A stretch of DNA of 64,000 bases from Streptomyces cacaoi. GTDB lineage: Bacteria; Actinomycetota; Actinomycetes; Streptomycetales; Streptomycetaceae. The notes below the pieces were generated by a model, which worked only from the letters and a program-made list of their open reading frames with translations, was not told the DNA's origin and made no database searches. Position numbers and translations under genes: made by a program. Position 1 is the first letter of the stretch. The number at the start of each line of letters is the position of its first letter. The stretch is taken from the NCBI RefSeq assembly GCF_006539165.1, contig NZ_BJMM01000013.1, positions 62,001-126,000 of the forward strand. Direction: 5' to 3'. Below are positions 1 through 9,369 of the stretch, one piece after another.

Positions 1-112
1 CGCCCGTCAGCCTCCCAAGGTTCGTCTCCTCGCTCGGGCGACGCCGCTCCTCCCTGCCCCACCGGTCCTGGCGGCCTGGACAGGACCGTGCGCTGCGGGT
101 TTCCTGCTTCCC

Positions 113-1024
113 GTGCTCGAAGGAATCGTCCCGCCGCGCGGGTCCGCGCCGCACCGGCTCGGCCCGTACCGACTGCTCGGCGTGCTCGGCAACGGCCGTG
201 CCGGAACGCTCCACGTCGGCAGGGGGTCACCGCAGCGGGGAGCACGCAAGCGGCTCGTCGCGGTACGCGCCGTACGGCCGGAACTCCTCCGCGACCGGCA
301 GACGCGGGCGCGGCTACGCCGGCAGGCGGCACGCGTCGAGGCGGTGACCGATCCCTCCGTGGCGGCACCGCTGGGCTGCGAGCTGGACGGTGAAAAACCT
401 TGGACAGCTGCCGAGTTCGCGCCGGGGCGTCCGCTGTCGGCGCTCGTCCGGCTGTACGGGCCTCTTCCGGAGATGTCCGTGCGAGCCCTCGGGGGCGCGT
501 TGGCGCGGGCCCTGACGGCGCTGCACACCGCAGGAGTCGCGCACGGGGACATGTCTCCCGGGAACGTCGTGCTGACTGCGCGGAGCCCGCTGCTCGTCGA
601 GTGCGGAACCGTCCTGGGCCAGGTGACGGCCCGGTCGGCCCTCGGTGACCCGGAGACCGCCGGCGGTGCGCTCCCGTCCCGGCTCCGGGCCGACGACGTC
701 GTCGGGCTGGGTGTGGTGCTGGCACTCGCGTCCACGGCCCGGCTCGTCTCGCCGCCCGGGCCGTCGGACGAGAACCTCTGCGCGGTGCGGCAGCTCCCGG
801 AGCCCGGCGCGGTGACCGAAGGGCTCCGGGAGGCCCTGCGGGCCTGCCTCGATCCTCGCCCCGAACGCCGACCGCACCCCGAGGTGCTGGCACGCACCCT
901 CGACCTGGCCAGAAGCGCGGACCGTCCGGCCGCGGAGTGGCTGCCCGAGCCCTGGCTCCATGAGATCGGGGAGTTCGCCGATCAGGCGCGGGGGCTGAGC
1001 AGGTGGCGGCCGTCCCGCACGTGA
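113..1024 (+). CDS. Degenerate serine/threonine protein kinase-like protein (probable pseudokinase)
   Basis: Kinase fold is recognisable: a glycine-rich loop (LGNGRAGTLHVG, residues about 25-36), a catalytic-loop sequence HGDMSPGNVVL (H144, D146, N151), and a C-lobe ending RPERRPHPEVL that matches the usual C-terminal kinase helix. Key residues are altered. The VAxK lysine is replaced by arginine (VAVR, R52) and the DFG motif reads ECG (163-165), so Mg-ATP phosphotransfer is doubtful. There is no transmembrane or PASTA segment, so it is probably cytosolic. The 303 residues are just one kinase domain. The GTG start is chosen because the kinase fold begins about 15 residues after it; no clear ribosome binding site is visible, so the start is uncertain. 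It may be a regulatory pseudokinase or a weak atypical kinase. The PP2C-like phosphatase nearby is the only other phospho-signalling gene at this end. Confidence 0.75.
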   Translation: MLEGIVPPRGSAPHRLGPYRLLGVLGNGRAGTLHVGRGSPQRGARKRLVAVRAVRPELLRDRQTRARLRRQAARVEAVTDPSVAAPLGCELDGEKPWTAAEFAPGRPLSALVRLYGPLPEMSVRALGGALARALTALHTAGVAHGDMSPGNVVLTARSPLLVECGTVLGQVTARSALGDPETAGGALPSRLRADDVVGLGVVLALASTARLVSPPGPSDENLCAVRQLPEPGAVTEGLREALRACLDPRPERRPHPEVLARTLDLARSADRPAAEWLPEPWLHEIGEFADQARGLSRWRPSRT

Positions 1025-1968
1025 GGGGACATCGGGAACGCTGGCACCCTGAGGGGAATTCAGGAGCAGTGGCGTCCTCGGCGCCCTCGGTGCCGCGGTG
1101 CCGCCGAAAGGGCTCCGCTGGGCTCCGTTGGAACCAGTCGGGCCTCGGACTCCTGGGGACCAGGCGGACCGGTGGATGGACGTGGGATCAGGTGAGCGGT
1201 TTCGTCACCCGTGCGAATGAATTCGGCGACCGCGGAAGGGCCGAACCTCGGTACCTATGAGCCCGGCCCGGAGGTAGAGGCGGCGAGGTTTCGCCGCGTC
1301 AGTCCCCCCGGCCCATGGCGGAGATACGAGACAAAGCCGCTGGTCCGTCCCGGTGTGTGGAGCGTTCGCCCGGAGGGCGGGGTACCGGAGCGGCTCCCCG
1401 GACGCCGACGCCGGCGCATCGATCAGCGGTCCGGGGAGCGGGGCTTTGAGGACCAGCCTTCGGGTGAGCGGCATGCGTCCACCCTGCTCTGCTCGCCGGG
1501 AGACCGGGCAGGCGACCGTGCCACGATCGCTACGAGGGCGGACGAGAACGGGGAGCAAGCCGTCCAGGAGCGAGGTGTGCGGTGTTGCAGTCATCGACGA
1601 AGCGTCTCGGATCACGTGAGGCGGAGGCGGAGGAGACGGCCGGACGGAACGGTCACCGCCGACGGCCCGGGAGGAACAGACGAGCCAACGGGGGACGGGA
1701 CCGGACGTGCCGCGTGCATCCCCGGGCCCGCGCGGGCGTACCCCGTCGAGGTGCCAGGGCGCAGTCGACTGGGGCCGGAGGAGCACGGCGGACACCGGGT
1801 GCGCGGAACCACCGGGTGCGCGGCCCCGACCCCTGCCGGGGAGACGGAAGGCAGGCGTGGCGGGAGCACGGAGACGGGGCACGGGGGCGTCGTGGACGGG
1901 CCTCGGGCGAGCAGGGAGTTTCCCTCCGGTGGTGCCGACGGCTCCTGCGCCGGTCGCCCGGTTCGGGA
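1025..1968. other. Long non-coding stretch upstream of the NlpC/P60 gene
   Basis: About 940 bases with no convincing gene. Open frames here translate to arginine-rich, low-complexity sequence without domain features. A small perfect hairpin (GCGGCGA-GGTT-TCGCCGC, near 1281-1298) is present. The region was checked for a c-di-AMP (ydaO) riboswitch, common upstream of Streptomyces wall-hydrolase genes, but the conserved core sequences were not found. It presumably holds the promoter and leader of the wall hydrolase. Confidence 0.5.
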
Positions 1969-3384
1969 GTGTCCAGGACATGCGGTGCGGTCATGGCCGC
2001 GACGACGGTGCTGACGCTGACGGCTCAGCCGGCGTTCGCACACGCCACCGCGTCACCGGCCTCGCCTCGCTGGGCCTCCGCTCGGCCGGCGCCGCAGGCG
2101 GCCACCGCGTTCTCCCGTGCGGCTCCGCCCGGGGCTGGCTCGGCGCCGGCCGGCTCGCGCTCCTCGGCCGGGCCCGCGCCGCTCGCCCTCTCACCGGTGC
2201 TCCACACGTCCCAGGCCGGGACGGCGCCTCCGCTGTCCGTCCTGCCGGCTGCGGCCTCGCTGCCGGCACGCCCTTCTCCCGGCGCCGGTACGCCGAGCGA
2301 CTCGTCCCCCTCCCCGCCGGATGCCGGAGAAGAATCCGGGGCGGGGGACGGGGCGGGAGACGCGTCCGGCGCACCAGGCCCGGCCCGTCCCGGAGCCAAG
2401 CCGGTGGGGCAGCTGCTGGGCGAACTCAGTGGCCTGTACCGCAGTACGGAGGCGGCGTCGGAGAGTTACAACGCGATCGAGGAGAAGCTCAAGAAGCAGC
2501 GGAAGGACACGCGCCGCGCGCAGGCGGGGCTGGCCCGGGCGCGGACCGCACTCGCGGACGGCCGGGCCCACGCCGGGCAGTTGGCGCGGCAGCAGTACCG
2601 GACCGGTGTGGCCGGCGGGCTGCCGCCCGCCGTGCGGATGCTGCTGATGCGGGACCCCTACCGGTTCCTGGAGCAGGGGCATCTGCTCCGACGGGCGGCG
2701 GACAGCCAGGCGGCGGCCGTCCGGCAGTTGACCAGCGGCGAGAAGCAGCACGCGACGGCCGTCGAACAGGCGCGGCAGTCCCTGGACCGGCAACAGAAGC
2801 TGGCCGAGAAGAAGAAGCAACAGCGCGACACGGTGCGCGCGAAACTGAAGGAGGTGGAGAAGCTCCTCGCCTCGCTGACCGGCGAAGAGCTGTCGAGAAT
2901 GCGCGAGTTGGAGCAGCAGCGCACGGACGCCGCACAGCGCAAACTGATGGAGTCGGGAGCGTTGGGCGGCCCGGCAAGCACCGGGCAGGCGGCCTCGCTT
3001 CAGGGGCGCAGAGCACTGGCCTACGCGATGGATCAGATCGGCAAACCGTACGTCTGGGGCGCCGAAGGGCCCGACGCCTTCGACTGCTCGGGGCTCACCG
3101 CGCGGGCCTGGCAGCACGCCGGCCATGCCATTCCGCGCACGAGCCAGGAGCAGTGGCGCCGGCTACCGCACGTGCCGCTGAACCAACTGCGCCCGGGAGA
3201 CCTGGTCATCTACCACTCGGGGGCGACACACGTCGGGATCTATGCGGGGTCCGGACGCGTCGTCCAGGCCCCCAGGCCGGGCGGGAAGGTGAAGTTGACG
3301 CCTCTGGCGACGGATCCGCCCATCGGGGCCGTGCGGCCGGACGGCACGGGACAGGGGGTGGAGGGAGCGAAGCAGGCGCGGTGA
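1969..3384 (+). CDS. Secreted NlpC/P60 peptidoglycan endopeptidase with coiled-coil region
   Basis: Predicted cell-wall hydrolase that would cut peptide stems of peptidoglycan outside the membrane. From the N-terminus: a hydrophobic signal-peptide-like segment ending AQPAFAHA; a Pro/Ala/Ser-rich linker; a charged, Gln/Lys/Arg/Glu-rich coiled-coil segment (about residues 140-340); and a C-terminal NlpC/P60 domain. The domain shows the catalytic Cys in FDCSGL (C373) and the His in HVGIYAG (H421). This order (signal, coiled coil, NlpC/P60) is that of RipA/RpfI-type proteins of actinomycetes. The open frame continues upstream to 1582 but that part is Arg-rich and unlike protein. GTG 1969 gives the best signal peptide; ATG 1993 is an alternative. 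No strong ribosome binding site decides between them. It converges on the PP2C gene, with 61 bases between. Confidence 0.8.
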   Translation: MSRTCGAVMAATTVLTLTAQPAFAHATASPASPRWASARPAPQAATAFSRAAPPGAGSAPAGSRSSAGPAPLALSPVLHTSQAGTAPPLSVLPAAASLPARPSPGAGTPSDSSPSPPDAGEESGAGDGAGDASGAPGPARPGAKPVGQLLGELSGLYRSTEAASESYNAIEEKLKKQRKDTRRAQAGLARARTALADGRAHAGQLARQQYRTGVAGGLPPAVRMLLMRDPYRFLEQGHLLRRAADSQAAAVRQLTSGEKQHATAVEQARQSLDRQQKLAEKKKQQRDTVRAKLKEVEKLLASLTGEELSRMRELEQQRTDAAQRKLMESGALGGPASTGQAASLQGRRALAYAMDQIGKPYVWGAEGPDAFDCSGLTARAWQHAGHAIPRTSQEQWRRLPHVPLNQLRPGDLVIYHSGATHVGIYAGSGRVVQAPRPGGKVKLTPLATDPPIGAVRPDGTGQGVEGAKQAR

Positions 3385-3445
3385 CGGTGCTGATGCCCGG
3401 TCGATGCGCGGGCGTGCAAGGCGGCAGGACCGGATGGCCGCCCGA

Positions 3446-4294
3446 TCAGGCCGGGTCGGCCGGAACCGCGAGGAGGACGGTCGCATCGTCGTGGCGCTTT
3501 CCCCGGGGGTGAGCGATGCCGTGCGGGTCGGCGTTCTCCGCGGAGCGCACGGCGGCGACAAGGGGGCGAGGGCCCTCCCTGCGGACGAGCTCGAACAGGT
3601 CGGCCCAGTCGCCCAGATGGAAGGTGTCCCTCCAGCGGGTGGCGCCGTCCGTCAGAGCGAGCAGGGCGCGTACCTCACCGCGCGGGTGACTGCCCGTCAC
3701 GGCCCGCTCGGCGACGGACGGGTCGGCCGCGGCGGTGTAGAAGCCGCTTCCGTCGGGGGCGTTGCGGAGGGCCTCGACGGCGCGGACGTACTGCGCCCGG
3801 TCCTCCGGGGTGCCCGTGGCCCGCGCCTGGTCGCACAGTGCACGGACATGCGGGGGCAGCTCGCTCAACCGCCCGTCGATAACCGGGAGGACGGCGCCGG
3901 TTGTCGTTTCGAGCAGGAGGGAGGAATCGGAGAGGACGAGATGCTCCACACGCTCATCGCCCCAGCGTGCGGCGACCACCGTCGCCTGGGGAGTGCGCGG
4001 GTGAGAAAGATCACAGGTGGCGCTGTGGCCGGCGGCGACACGTTCCAGAGAGGAGGAGAGACATGCAGCCAGGGTCATGTCCGGGCGTGACCCGATCAGT
4101 TCGAGCAGGGACCCGCCGAGCCGGGCGACGAACCAGGGCACTCCGTGCCGGCAGCCGTCGTCACCGATGGGGGGCGTGACGCCGTCGAGCACCACCAGGG
4201 CTCCCCCGGTTCCGGAGGCGGGCAGCGCGGCGGACGCGTAGTCCTCATTGGGGCGTTGGGGATCACCGGGCTCGGTGATCATCTCGATGTGCAT
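3446..4294 (-). CDS. PP2C-family protein phosphatase-like protein
   Basis: Matches the PP2C fold used by bacterial Ser/Thr phosphatases of the PPM type. Motifs seen: NEDY near the N-terminus, corresponding to the metal-binding RxxNxD region; a VVLDGVT strand with one metal-ligand aspartate; ALTDGATRW, corresponding to the SDG loop; and a C-terminal HDDATVLL in place of the usual DNxT/DDAT motif. It is 282 residues, about the size of a stand-alone PP2C domain, with no membrane segment. ATG 4294 is chosen because the phosphatase motif starts 15 residues later; the upstream codons add no conserved sequence and the ribosome binding site is weak. It lies convergent to the NlpC/P60 gene and divergent from the conservon. 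Substrates are unknown; the second glycine of the canonical DGMGG motif is absent, so activity needs testing. Confidence 0.75.
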   Translation of the reverse strand: MHIEMITEPGDPQRPNEDYASAALPASGTGGALVVLDGVTPPIGDDGCRHGVPWFVARLGGSLLELIGSRPDMTLAACLSSSLERVAAGHSATCDLSHPRTPQATVVAARWGDERVEHLVLSDSSLLLETTTGAVLPVIDGRLSELPPHVRALCDQARATGTPEDRAQYVRAVEALRNAPDGSGFYTAAADPSVAERAVTGSHPRGEVRALLALTDGATRWRDTFHLGDWADLFELVRREGPRPLVAAVRSAENADPHGIAHPRGKRHDDATVLLAVPADPA

Positions 4295-4756
4295 GCCAGC
4301 AGTGTGCCGGAGAGGTCCGCGGCAGTTGCGGTCCAAGGGCGCAGGCCAGGCGGCTGTCGCGAGCGGGGCGGCCGACTCGCCCCGAGGGCGGGGCCGTACA
4401 CCGTCGGGACGGGGCCGCGGTCCGGAACCCCGTCGCTCCCCGTCCGGGAACGGCTGGTCCGAAAAAGTGCGGCGGGCATCTTGCCAGGACGCCGGGCGGA
4501 ATTCCAGCCGACGGCCGGAAAGCGGACAACGCCCGTCTCAGGTGGAGTTGTTCCCCAACTCGGGAGTGCGGTTCACTCCTTCGCGTGGCCAGGCAGGGGT
4601 TTCACACCCGCCTCCCGGGCGCGCTGCAAAGGTCGGTCGTCGAGTCCGACCGGAAGGGCGCACGGGGCCGGGCCAGGCGGGTCAGTCTCCTGCCACACAC
4701 GGAGAACTGTGCCACCCGGGCCCACCGGGGCAGGCGGGACAAGATTGCGAGCACGG

Positions 4757-7700
4757 GTGCGGAAGAAGCGACTTCGGAAACCGGACGTTCCCCCTGCCAC
4801 GGCGACCGCCGGCACAGGCGGAACCGTGGGTGCGACCGGGCCCGTCGGTGCGGCGGGGCCGGCCGGTGGTGCCAGGCTCGGTGACGGTTCCGGGCAGGGT
4901 GCGGGTGCCCGTCCCGCCGGTGTGGCTCCTGGTCGGAAGGACGGCTCGCCCGAGGCGGTGTCCGCCGGGACGGCGTCGTCCGAGGGCGGGGGACCTGGCG
5001 TGGGCACCGCTCCCGGTTGGGCGGCTGCTGCCGGTTCCGGTGAGGCGGCTGGTGACGGCCGGTCGGACGGCGGCTCGGCCGTGGCCTCCGCTGCCGCTCC
5101 GGAAGCCGGGGCCCCCGCGGATCCGACGGGTCCGGTGGTGGGCGGTACGTCGCCGGTGACTGCGTCGGTGGCCTCGGGCAGTGGCGGTTCCGGTGCCGGG
5201 ACGCCCGGCAAGAGGCGCAGGGCGCGGGTGCGGAACCGGTTGCTGGTGTCCGTGGTGCTGTGTGCCGTGGCGGTCATCGCGGCGGGCGCTCCCCATGTGA
5301 TGTCCGCTTCGCAGGAGGCGGCCGACACGCAGGAACTGGTGGACCGGGCCCGGCTCGACCAGCAGGCCATCGCGCTGTCGCACTCGCTCGCGGACGAGCG
5401 GGACGGGATGGTCGAGTACGTGGCCGCCGGCCGGACCAGCCGGGAGGGGACGGCCGGGGTCAGCGAGTCGCTGCGGGCGCGGGTGGACCGGCAGGTGAAG
5501 GAGCTGCGCTCCTCGTCGGCACCGGCGTCCGTGCCGGGCGGGGTGGTCAAGGAGCTGAAGCGGCTGCCGAAGACCCGTCAGTCCGCGCTGGGCGGCAAGG
5601 GTTCGTCGCTGGAGACCTACGACGGGTACACGCGGATCATCCGCGCGCTGCGCGGGCTCACCCGGGATGTCGCCGAGGGGCTGCCCGCGCGGGCGCAGGA
5701 TCCGACGGCGTCGGCGCTGCCGTCGCTGGCGCGCGCCGTCGACCAGGCGTCCGCGACGCGTGGGCTGCTGCGGGCGGCGCTGGCCGCCGACGGTCCGCAG
5801 CGTGCGCTGATGGGCCGCGCCGAGCAGTCGCGTGTGCGCGAGCAGGCGGCGTTGGAGGACTTCGACGAGACGGCGGGCGCGGCGGCGCGGAACAGTTGGA
5901 GCACGACGGTGAACGGCACAGACGTGACCGTCGCCGAGCGGTATCTGGACCGGCTCACGGCACGCTCCGCGCTGACGCCGAGCGCCCGGATGTTCGACCA
6001 GGACCGGTTCGACACCTCCGTCTCCGCCCGCGTCGCGCATATGCGCGGGGTGCAGGCGTCGTTCGCGGCCGCCGAGGTCAAGCGGCTCGAAAAGGTGCGG
6101 GACGACGATGTCACCGGACTCCAGATCGGGGTGGGCCTGCTGGTCGCCTGCGTGCTGCTGGCCGTCGGGGCGGGGGTGCAGACGGCGCGCTCCATGGCCC
6201 GGCCGCTCTCGGTGCTCAAGCGGGGATCGCAGCGGTTGGCCAAGGACCCGGCGGGCGAGGAGCCGATCACGTTCCGGGGCCGGAACGACGAGTTCGCGGA
6301 TGTCGTCGGGGCGTTGAACGCGCTGCGGGAGACGGCAGCCGAGCTGGGCCGGCGGGCCGCCTGCGCGGAGCGGGATCAGGACGAACTCGCCGTCGAGAAG
6401 GCGCAGTTGACCGAGCGGCACCTCGTGCTGGGCGAGGAGTACACCGCGCTGCGGGAGGAGCTGGAGGAGGCCCGCGAGCAGCTGGAGTCCGGCGGCGGGG
6501 CGGCGCAGGGGGCGTTCGTGCATCTGGCGATGCGCACGCTGGGCCTGGTCGAACGGCAGCTCGGTGTCATCGAGGAGCTGGAGGAGAAGGAGGCCGACCC
6601 GGACCGGCTGGGCACGCTCTTCACCCTTGACCACCTGGCCACCCGGATGCGCCGCCACAGCGAGAACCTGCTGTTGCTGGCCGGCGCCGAGCAGGGCGGG
6701 ACGGGGCTTCAGCAGACCCCGGCTCCGCTGCTGGACGTGCTGCGGGCGGCGATCAGCGAGATAGAGCGCTACGAGCGGGTCGAGCTGGGCACGCTGCCGC
6801 CGCACGCACGGATCGTCGGCTTCGCGGCGGACGATGTGAGCCATCTGCTCGCCGAACTCCTCGACAACGCGGCCTCGTTCTCCGCACCCGACTCCCCCGT
6901 GCGGCTGTCGGCGTGGATGCTGGAGAACGGCGAGGTCATGCTGTCGGTGCAGGACGACGGCATCGGCATCGCCAAGCAGCGGCTGGCCGACCTCAACTGC
7001 CGGCTGGGTGAGCCGGACGTACAGCGGCCGCCGTTCGGATCCGGCGCCGCCGACGGCGCGCCCGGCGAGCCGGACGGGCTGGGCATGGGCCTGTACGTGG
7101 TGGCACGGCTGGCGGCGCGGCACGGCCTGCGGGTGCAGTTGCGCAAGCAGAAGCAGGGTGGGACCGCGGCGGTCGTCATCGTGCCGCGCGCCCTGCTGCC
7201 CGACCACCCGACGCCGTCGGCCTCCGCGTCCGCGTCGGACACCGACGGGGCCTCCGAACCCGGCGGGCCGGAGCATCCCGGCTCGACGACGGAGCCGAAC
7301 TCGCCCGGGGCTTCGGCTTCCGGTGCTTCCGATGGCCCCGGCGCTTCGGACAGACCGGACGGGACCGCCGGGCCGACCGAGCCTGCGCAGCGGCTCTCCA
7401 AGGCCACGGCGTCGGCGGGAACTTCGGGGGCGCTCTCCGGGGTCGCCGAGGTCGGCCAGGCCGACGTGGACGCCCCGGCCCCCGAGGGCAGCGCGGCCGT
7501 TGGGGACGGCGGTACTGCGGAGGACGCCGGAGCGGCCGAGATCGAGGCCGAGGTCGTGCTCGAAGGCGGGGCCTTCGCCGAGGGCGGCTCCGTGGGGGCT
7601 GTTTCCGGGCCGGTTGCCGAGCCCAGTATCGAGCCCGGTGTCGAACCGGGTGACGAGCCGGCGGACCTGCCGGGGGTCGGGGCGGACGCCGGGATGTTCG

Positions 7701-8710
7701 GTGCCCCTTCGATGTCTGCCGCCGCCGAGGGCGCCATCGAGGGTGATGCCGCCGGGCAGTCCGGAGCGGGCACGCACGTGCTCGGCATTCCGGGGGCCGG
7801 GGCGGGGAGTTCCGTCGGGCAGGTCCCCGAGCCGGACGCACCGGAGTTGCAGCACCCGAAGGCTGCGGACCACGAGCCGGTGGGCGAGCACGACCGGGCG
7901 CTGGACCAGGCGCCGGGTTCGCTCGCCCGGGCCGAGGCGGAGACCGAAGCTTCGCCGGCGTCGGTTTCGCCCGCGTCGGCCTCACCGGCGTCCGGGGTGC
8001 AGGAGGCATCCGGCGAGCACGACGCGCCGGGTGAGGACGGTGCGGGCGGCCGTACCCCGACCAGTACGGCCGACAGCCCCCGTGCGGACACCGGCCCGGG
8101 CGCGTCCACGGGTGCGGGCTCGGGCCCGTCCCCGGACGGCAGCGGCCCCGCCGGGGGCCGGGCGTTCGTGGACGCGCAGGCGGACGCGGACACCCGCACA
8201 ACCGCGGAGGCCCAGGCCACCGCGGAGGCCCAGGCCGCCCCTGACGCAGAGGCCCAGCCGGGCGCCGCGGCCCGCACAGCCGGGGCTTCCCAGCGAGCCG
8301 CAGCCGCCCGGCGCACCGCTGAGGACCGGCCGACCGCTGAGGACCGAATCGGCGCTGAGGACCGAAACGGCGCTCAGGACCGATCCGGCGCAGGTACCCG
8401 GACGGTTGCCGAGGGGCGCGCGGTTCGGGACGAGTCCGTGGGGAACGTGGCGTACACCGCGAAGGGGCTGCCGAAGCGGACGCCTCGGATCGCTGCGCAG
8501 CGTCCGGCGGAGGAGCCCCCGCGGGTGGGCGGAACCGATGCCGAGGAGCTGCGGCGCAGGCTGGGCGGCTTCCAGCAGGGCACCCGCAGGGGGCTGCGTG
8601 ACGCGGCGGCGCAGGTTGCCGCTGAAGAGGCCGGAAGGGCCGATGAGGGGGACAACGAGCGAGCGGGGGCGCAGGTTGACGGTGGTACCGCCGAGGAGGC
8701 ACGCAAGTGA
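4757..8710 (+). CDS. cvnA: Conservon sensor histidine kinase CvnA-like with nitrate/nitrite-sensing-type ectodomain
   Basis: First gene of a conservon. Order in the 1317-residue product: a disordered Gly/Pro/Ala-rich N-terminus (about 1-155); TM1 (about 160-182); an extracytoplasmic NIT-type helical sensor region (about 190-450); TM2 (about 453-475); a HAMP-like linker and coiled coil; and an HATPase_c domain with N-box ELLDNAASFSAP (about 695), DDGIGI and GLGMGLYVVARLA. There is no conventional HisKA box, as is usual for this family. Residues from about 820 to the end form an acidic, Pro/Ala/Ser-rich tail with an 18-nt repeat (AEDR/AQDR units). GTG 4757 starts the basic segment RKKRLRKP; the frame is open further upstream, so the start is uncertain. 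The stop overlaps the GTG of the next gene. Known conservon kinases signal through the CvnB-D relay. Confidence 0.85.
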   Translation: MRKKRLRKPDVPPATATAGTGGTVGATGPVGAAGPAGGARLGDGSGQGAGARPAGVAPGRKDGSPEAVSAGTASSEGGGPGVGTAPGWAAAAGSGEAAGDGRSDGGSAVASAAAPEAGAPADPTGPVVGGTSPVTASVASGSGGSGAGTPGKRRRARVRNRLLVSVVLCAVAVIAAGAPHVMSASQEAADTQELVDRARLDQQAIALSHSLADERDGMVEYVAAGRTSREGTAGVSESLRARVDRQVKELRSSSAPASVPGGVVKELKRLPKTRQSALGGKGSSLETYDGYTRIIRALRGLTRDVAEGLPARAQDPTASALPSLARAVDQASATRGLLRAALAADGPQRALMGRAEQSRVREQAALEDFDETAGAAARNSWSTTVNGTDVTVAERYLDRLTARSALTPSARMFDQDRFDTSVSARVAHMRGVQASFAAAEVKRLEKVRDDDVTGLQIGVGLLVACVLLAVGAGVQTARSMARPLSVLKRGSQRLAKDPAGEEPITFRGRNDEFADVVGALNALRETAAELGRRAACAERDQDELAVEKAQLTERHLVLGEEYTALREELEEAREQLESGGGAAQGAFVHLAMRTLGLVERQLGVIEELEEKEADPDRLGTLFTLDHLATRMRRHSENLLLLAGAEQGGTGLQQTPAPLLDVLRAAISEIERYERVELGTLPPHARIVGFAADDVSHLLAELLDNAASFSAPDSPVRLSAWMLENGEVMLSVQDDGIGIAKQRLADLNCRLGEPDVQRPPFGSGAADGAPGEPDGLGMGLYVVARLAARHGLRVQLRKQKQGGTAAVVIVPRALLPDHPTPSASASASDTDGASEPGGPEHPGSTTEPNSPGASASGASDGPGASDRPDGTAGPTEPAQRLSKATASAGTSGALSGVAEVGQADVDAPAPEGSAAVGDGGTAEDAGAAEIEAEVVLEGGAFAEGGSVGAVSGPVAEPSIEPGVEPGDEPADLPGVGADAGMFGAPSMSAAAEGAIEGDAAGQSGAGTHVLGIPGAGAGSSVGQVPEPDAPELQHPKAADHEPVGEHDRALDQAPGSLARAEAETEASPASVSPASASPASGVQEASGEHDAPGEDGAGGRTPTSTADSPRADTGPGASTGAGSGPSPDGSGPAGGRAFVDAQADADTRTTAEAQATAEAQAAPDAEAQPGAAARTAGASQRAAAARRTAEDRPTAEDRIGAEDRNGAQDRSGAGTRTVAEGRAVRDESVGNVAYTAKGLPKRTPRIAAQRPAEEPPRVGGTDAEELRRRLGGFQQGTRRGLRDAAAQVAAEEAGRADEGDNERAGAQVDGGTAEEARK
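8315..8386 (+). repeat. Four 18-nt tandem repeats inside the cvnA tail
   Basis: Four imperfect copies of a unit like ACCGCTGAGGACCGA, in frame, encode the six-residue pattern T/G-A-E/Q-D-R-x. It lies in the disordered C-terminal tail, so copy number could change without a frameshift. Confidence 0.8.
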
Positions 8711-9369
8711 ACGCGCCCACCATGCGCACGTCCAGCAGTTCGGAAGCACGGAATCTGCGCTGGCTGCTGGACAGTCTGGTCGACGAGGTACCGGCCGTCA
8801 GGTCCGTGGTCGTCGTCTCGTCCGACGGGTTGCTGTTGCTCTCGTCCGATCCGGGACTGGGCACGGAGCACGGTGAGGAGAGCGGCGACCGGGTCAGCCG
8901 GCTGCCGCGTACGCCGGACGGGAGACCGCTCGGCGCGGGCGCCGGGAACGCCCCGTGGGAGCCGCCGCGGCAGACGCCGTCCCGGCGGCCGGGTGCCGCG
9001 CGCTCAGGCGGGGCGCAGGGGACGATCGGGGATCTCGCGGCGATCGTCTCCGGTGTCGCCTCGCTGACCGTCGGGGCCGCACGGCTGCTCGACACCGGCG
9101 CGGTGAAGCAGACCATGGTCGCGATGAACGAGGGCGCCCTGCTGGTGATGACCATCGGGGACGGTTCGCTGCTCGGTGTCCACGCGGCGCCGGACGCCGA
9201 TATGAGCGTGGTCGGCTACCACATGGCGCTCTTCGTCGGCCGGGCCGGCCATGTGCTCACCCCGGAACTCCGCACCGAGCTGCGCAAGTCCATGGAGGAG
9301 GAGCAGCAGCAGGCGGAAGAGCAGGAGTTGGCCCAGGAGCCGGGCCGTGAACCGGGGCAGGGGCGGTGA
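8707..9369 (+). CDS. cvnB: Roadblock/LC7-domain protein CvnB-like
   Basis: Second conservon component. It has the roadblock fold: N-terminal ARNLRWLLDSLVDEVPAVRSVVVVSSDGLLLL, later GDLAAIVSGVASLTVGAARLL and VMTIGDGSLLGVHAAPDADMSVVGYHMALFVGR. Such proteins act as GTPase-associated regulators; in conservons CvnB is thought to form a membrane-associated complex with CvnA, CvnC and CvnD. The 220 residues exceed the usual 130-140 because of an inserted Gly/Pro/Arg-rich loop (about residues 57-100) between the first strand pair and the second helix, plus a Glu/Gln-rich C-terminal tail. The GTG start overlaps the cvnA stop as GTGA, and its own stop overlaps the next start in the same way, so translation is probably coupled. 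Confidence 0.9.
   Translation: MNAPTMRTSSSSEARNLRWLLDSLVDEVPAVRSVVVVSSDGLLLLSSDPGLGTEHGEESGDRVSRLPRTPDGRPLGAGAGNAPWEPPRQTPSRRPGAARSGGAQGTIGDLAAIVSGVASLTVGAARLLDTGAVKQTMVAMNEGALLVMTIGDGSLLGVHAAPDADMSVVGYHMALFVGRAGHVLTPELRTELRKSMEEEQQQAEEQELAQEPGREPGQGR

Noticed and set aside
1185..1580. A ydaO (c-di-AMP) riboswitch upstream of the NlpC/P60 gene
   Set aside because: This riboswitch is common upstream of such genes, but the conserved GGGGACC and GGGTGAATC-type core segments could not be found; only a small unrelated hairpin is present.
1582..1968. In-frame N-terminal extension of the NlpC/P60 gene
   Set aside because: The translation is Arg/Gly-rich with no domain and would bury the signal peptide, so it is not coding.
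4682..7891. Minus-strand open frame opposite cvnA
   Set aside because: Low-complexity shadow of the histidine kinase, which has full kinase motifs.
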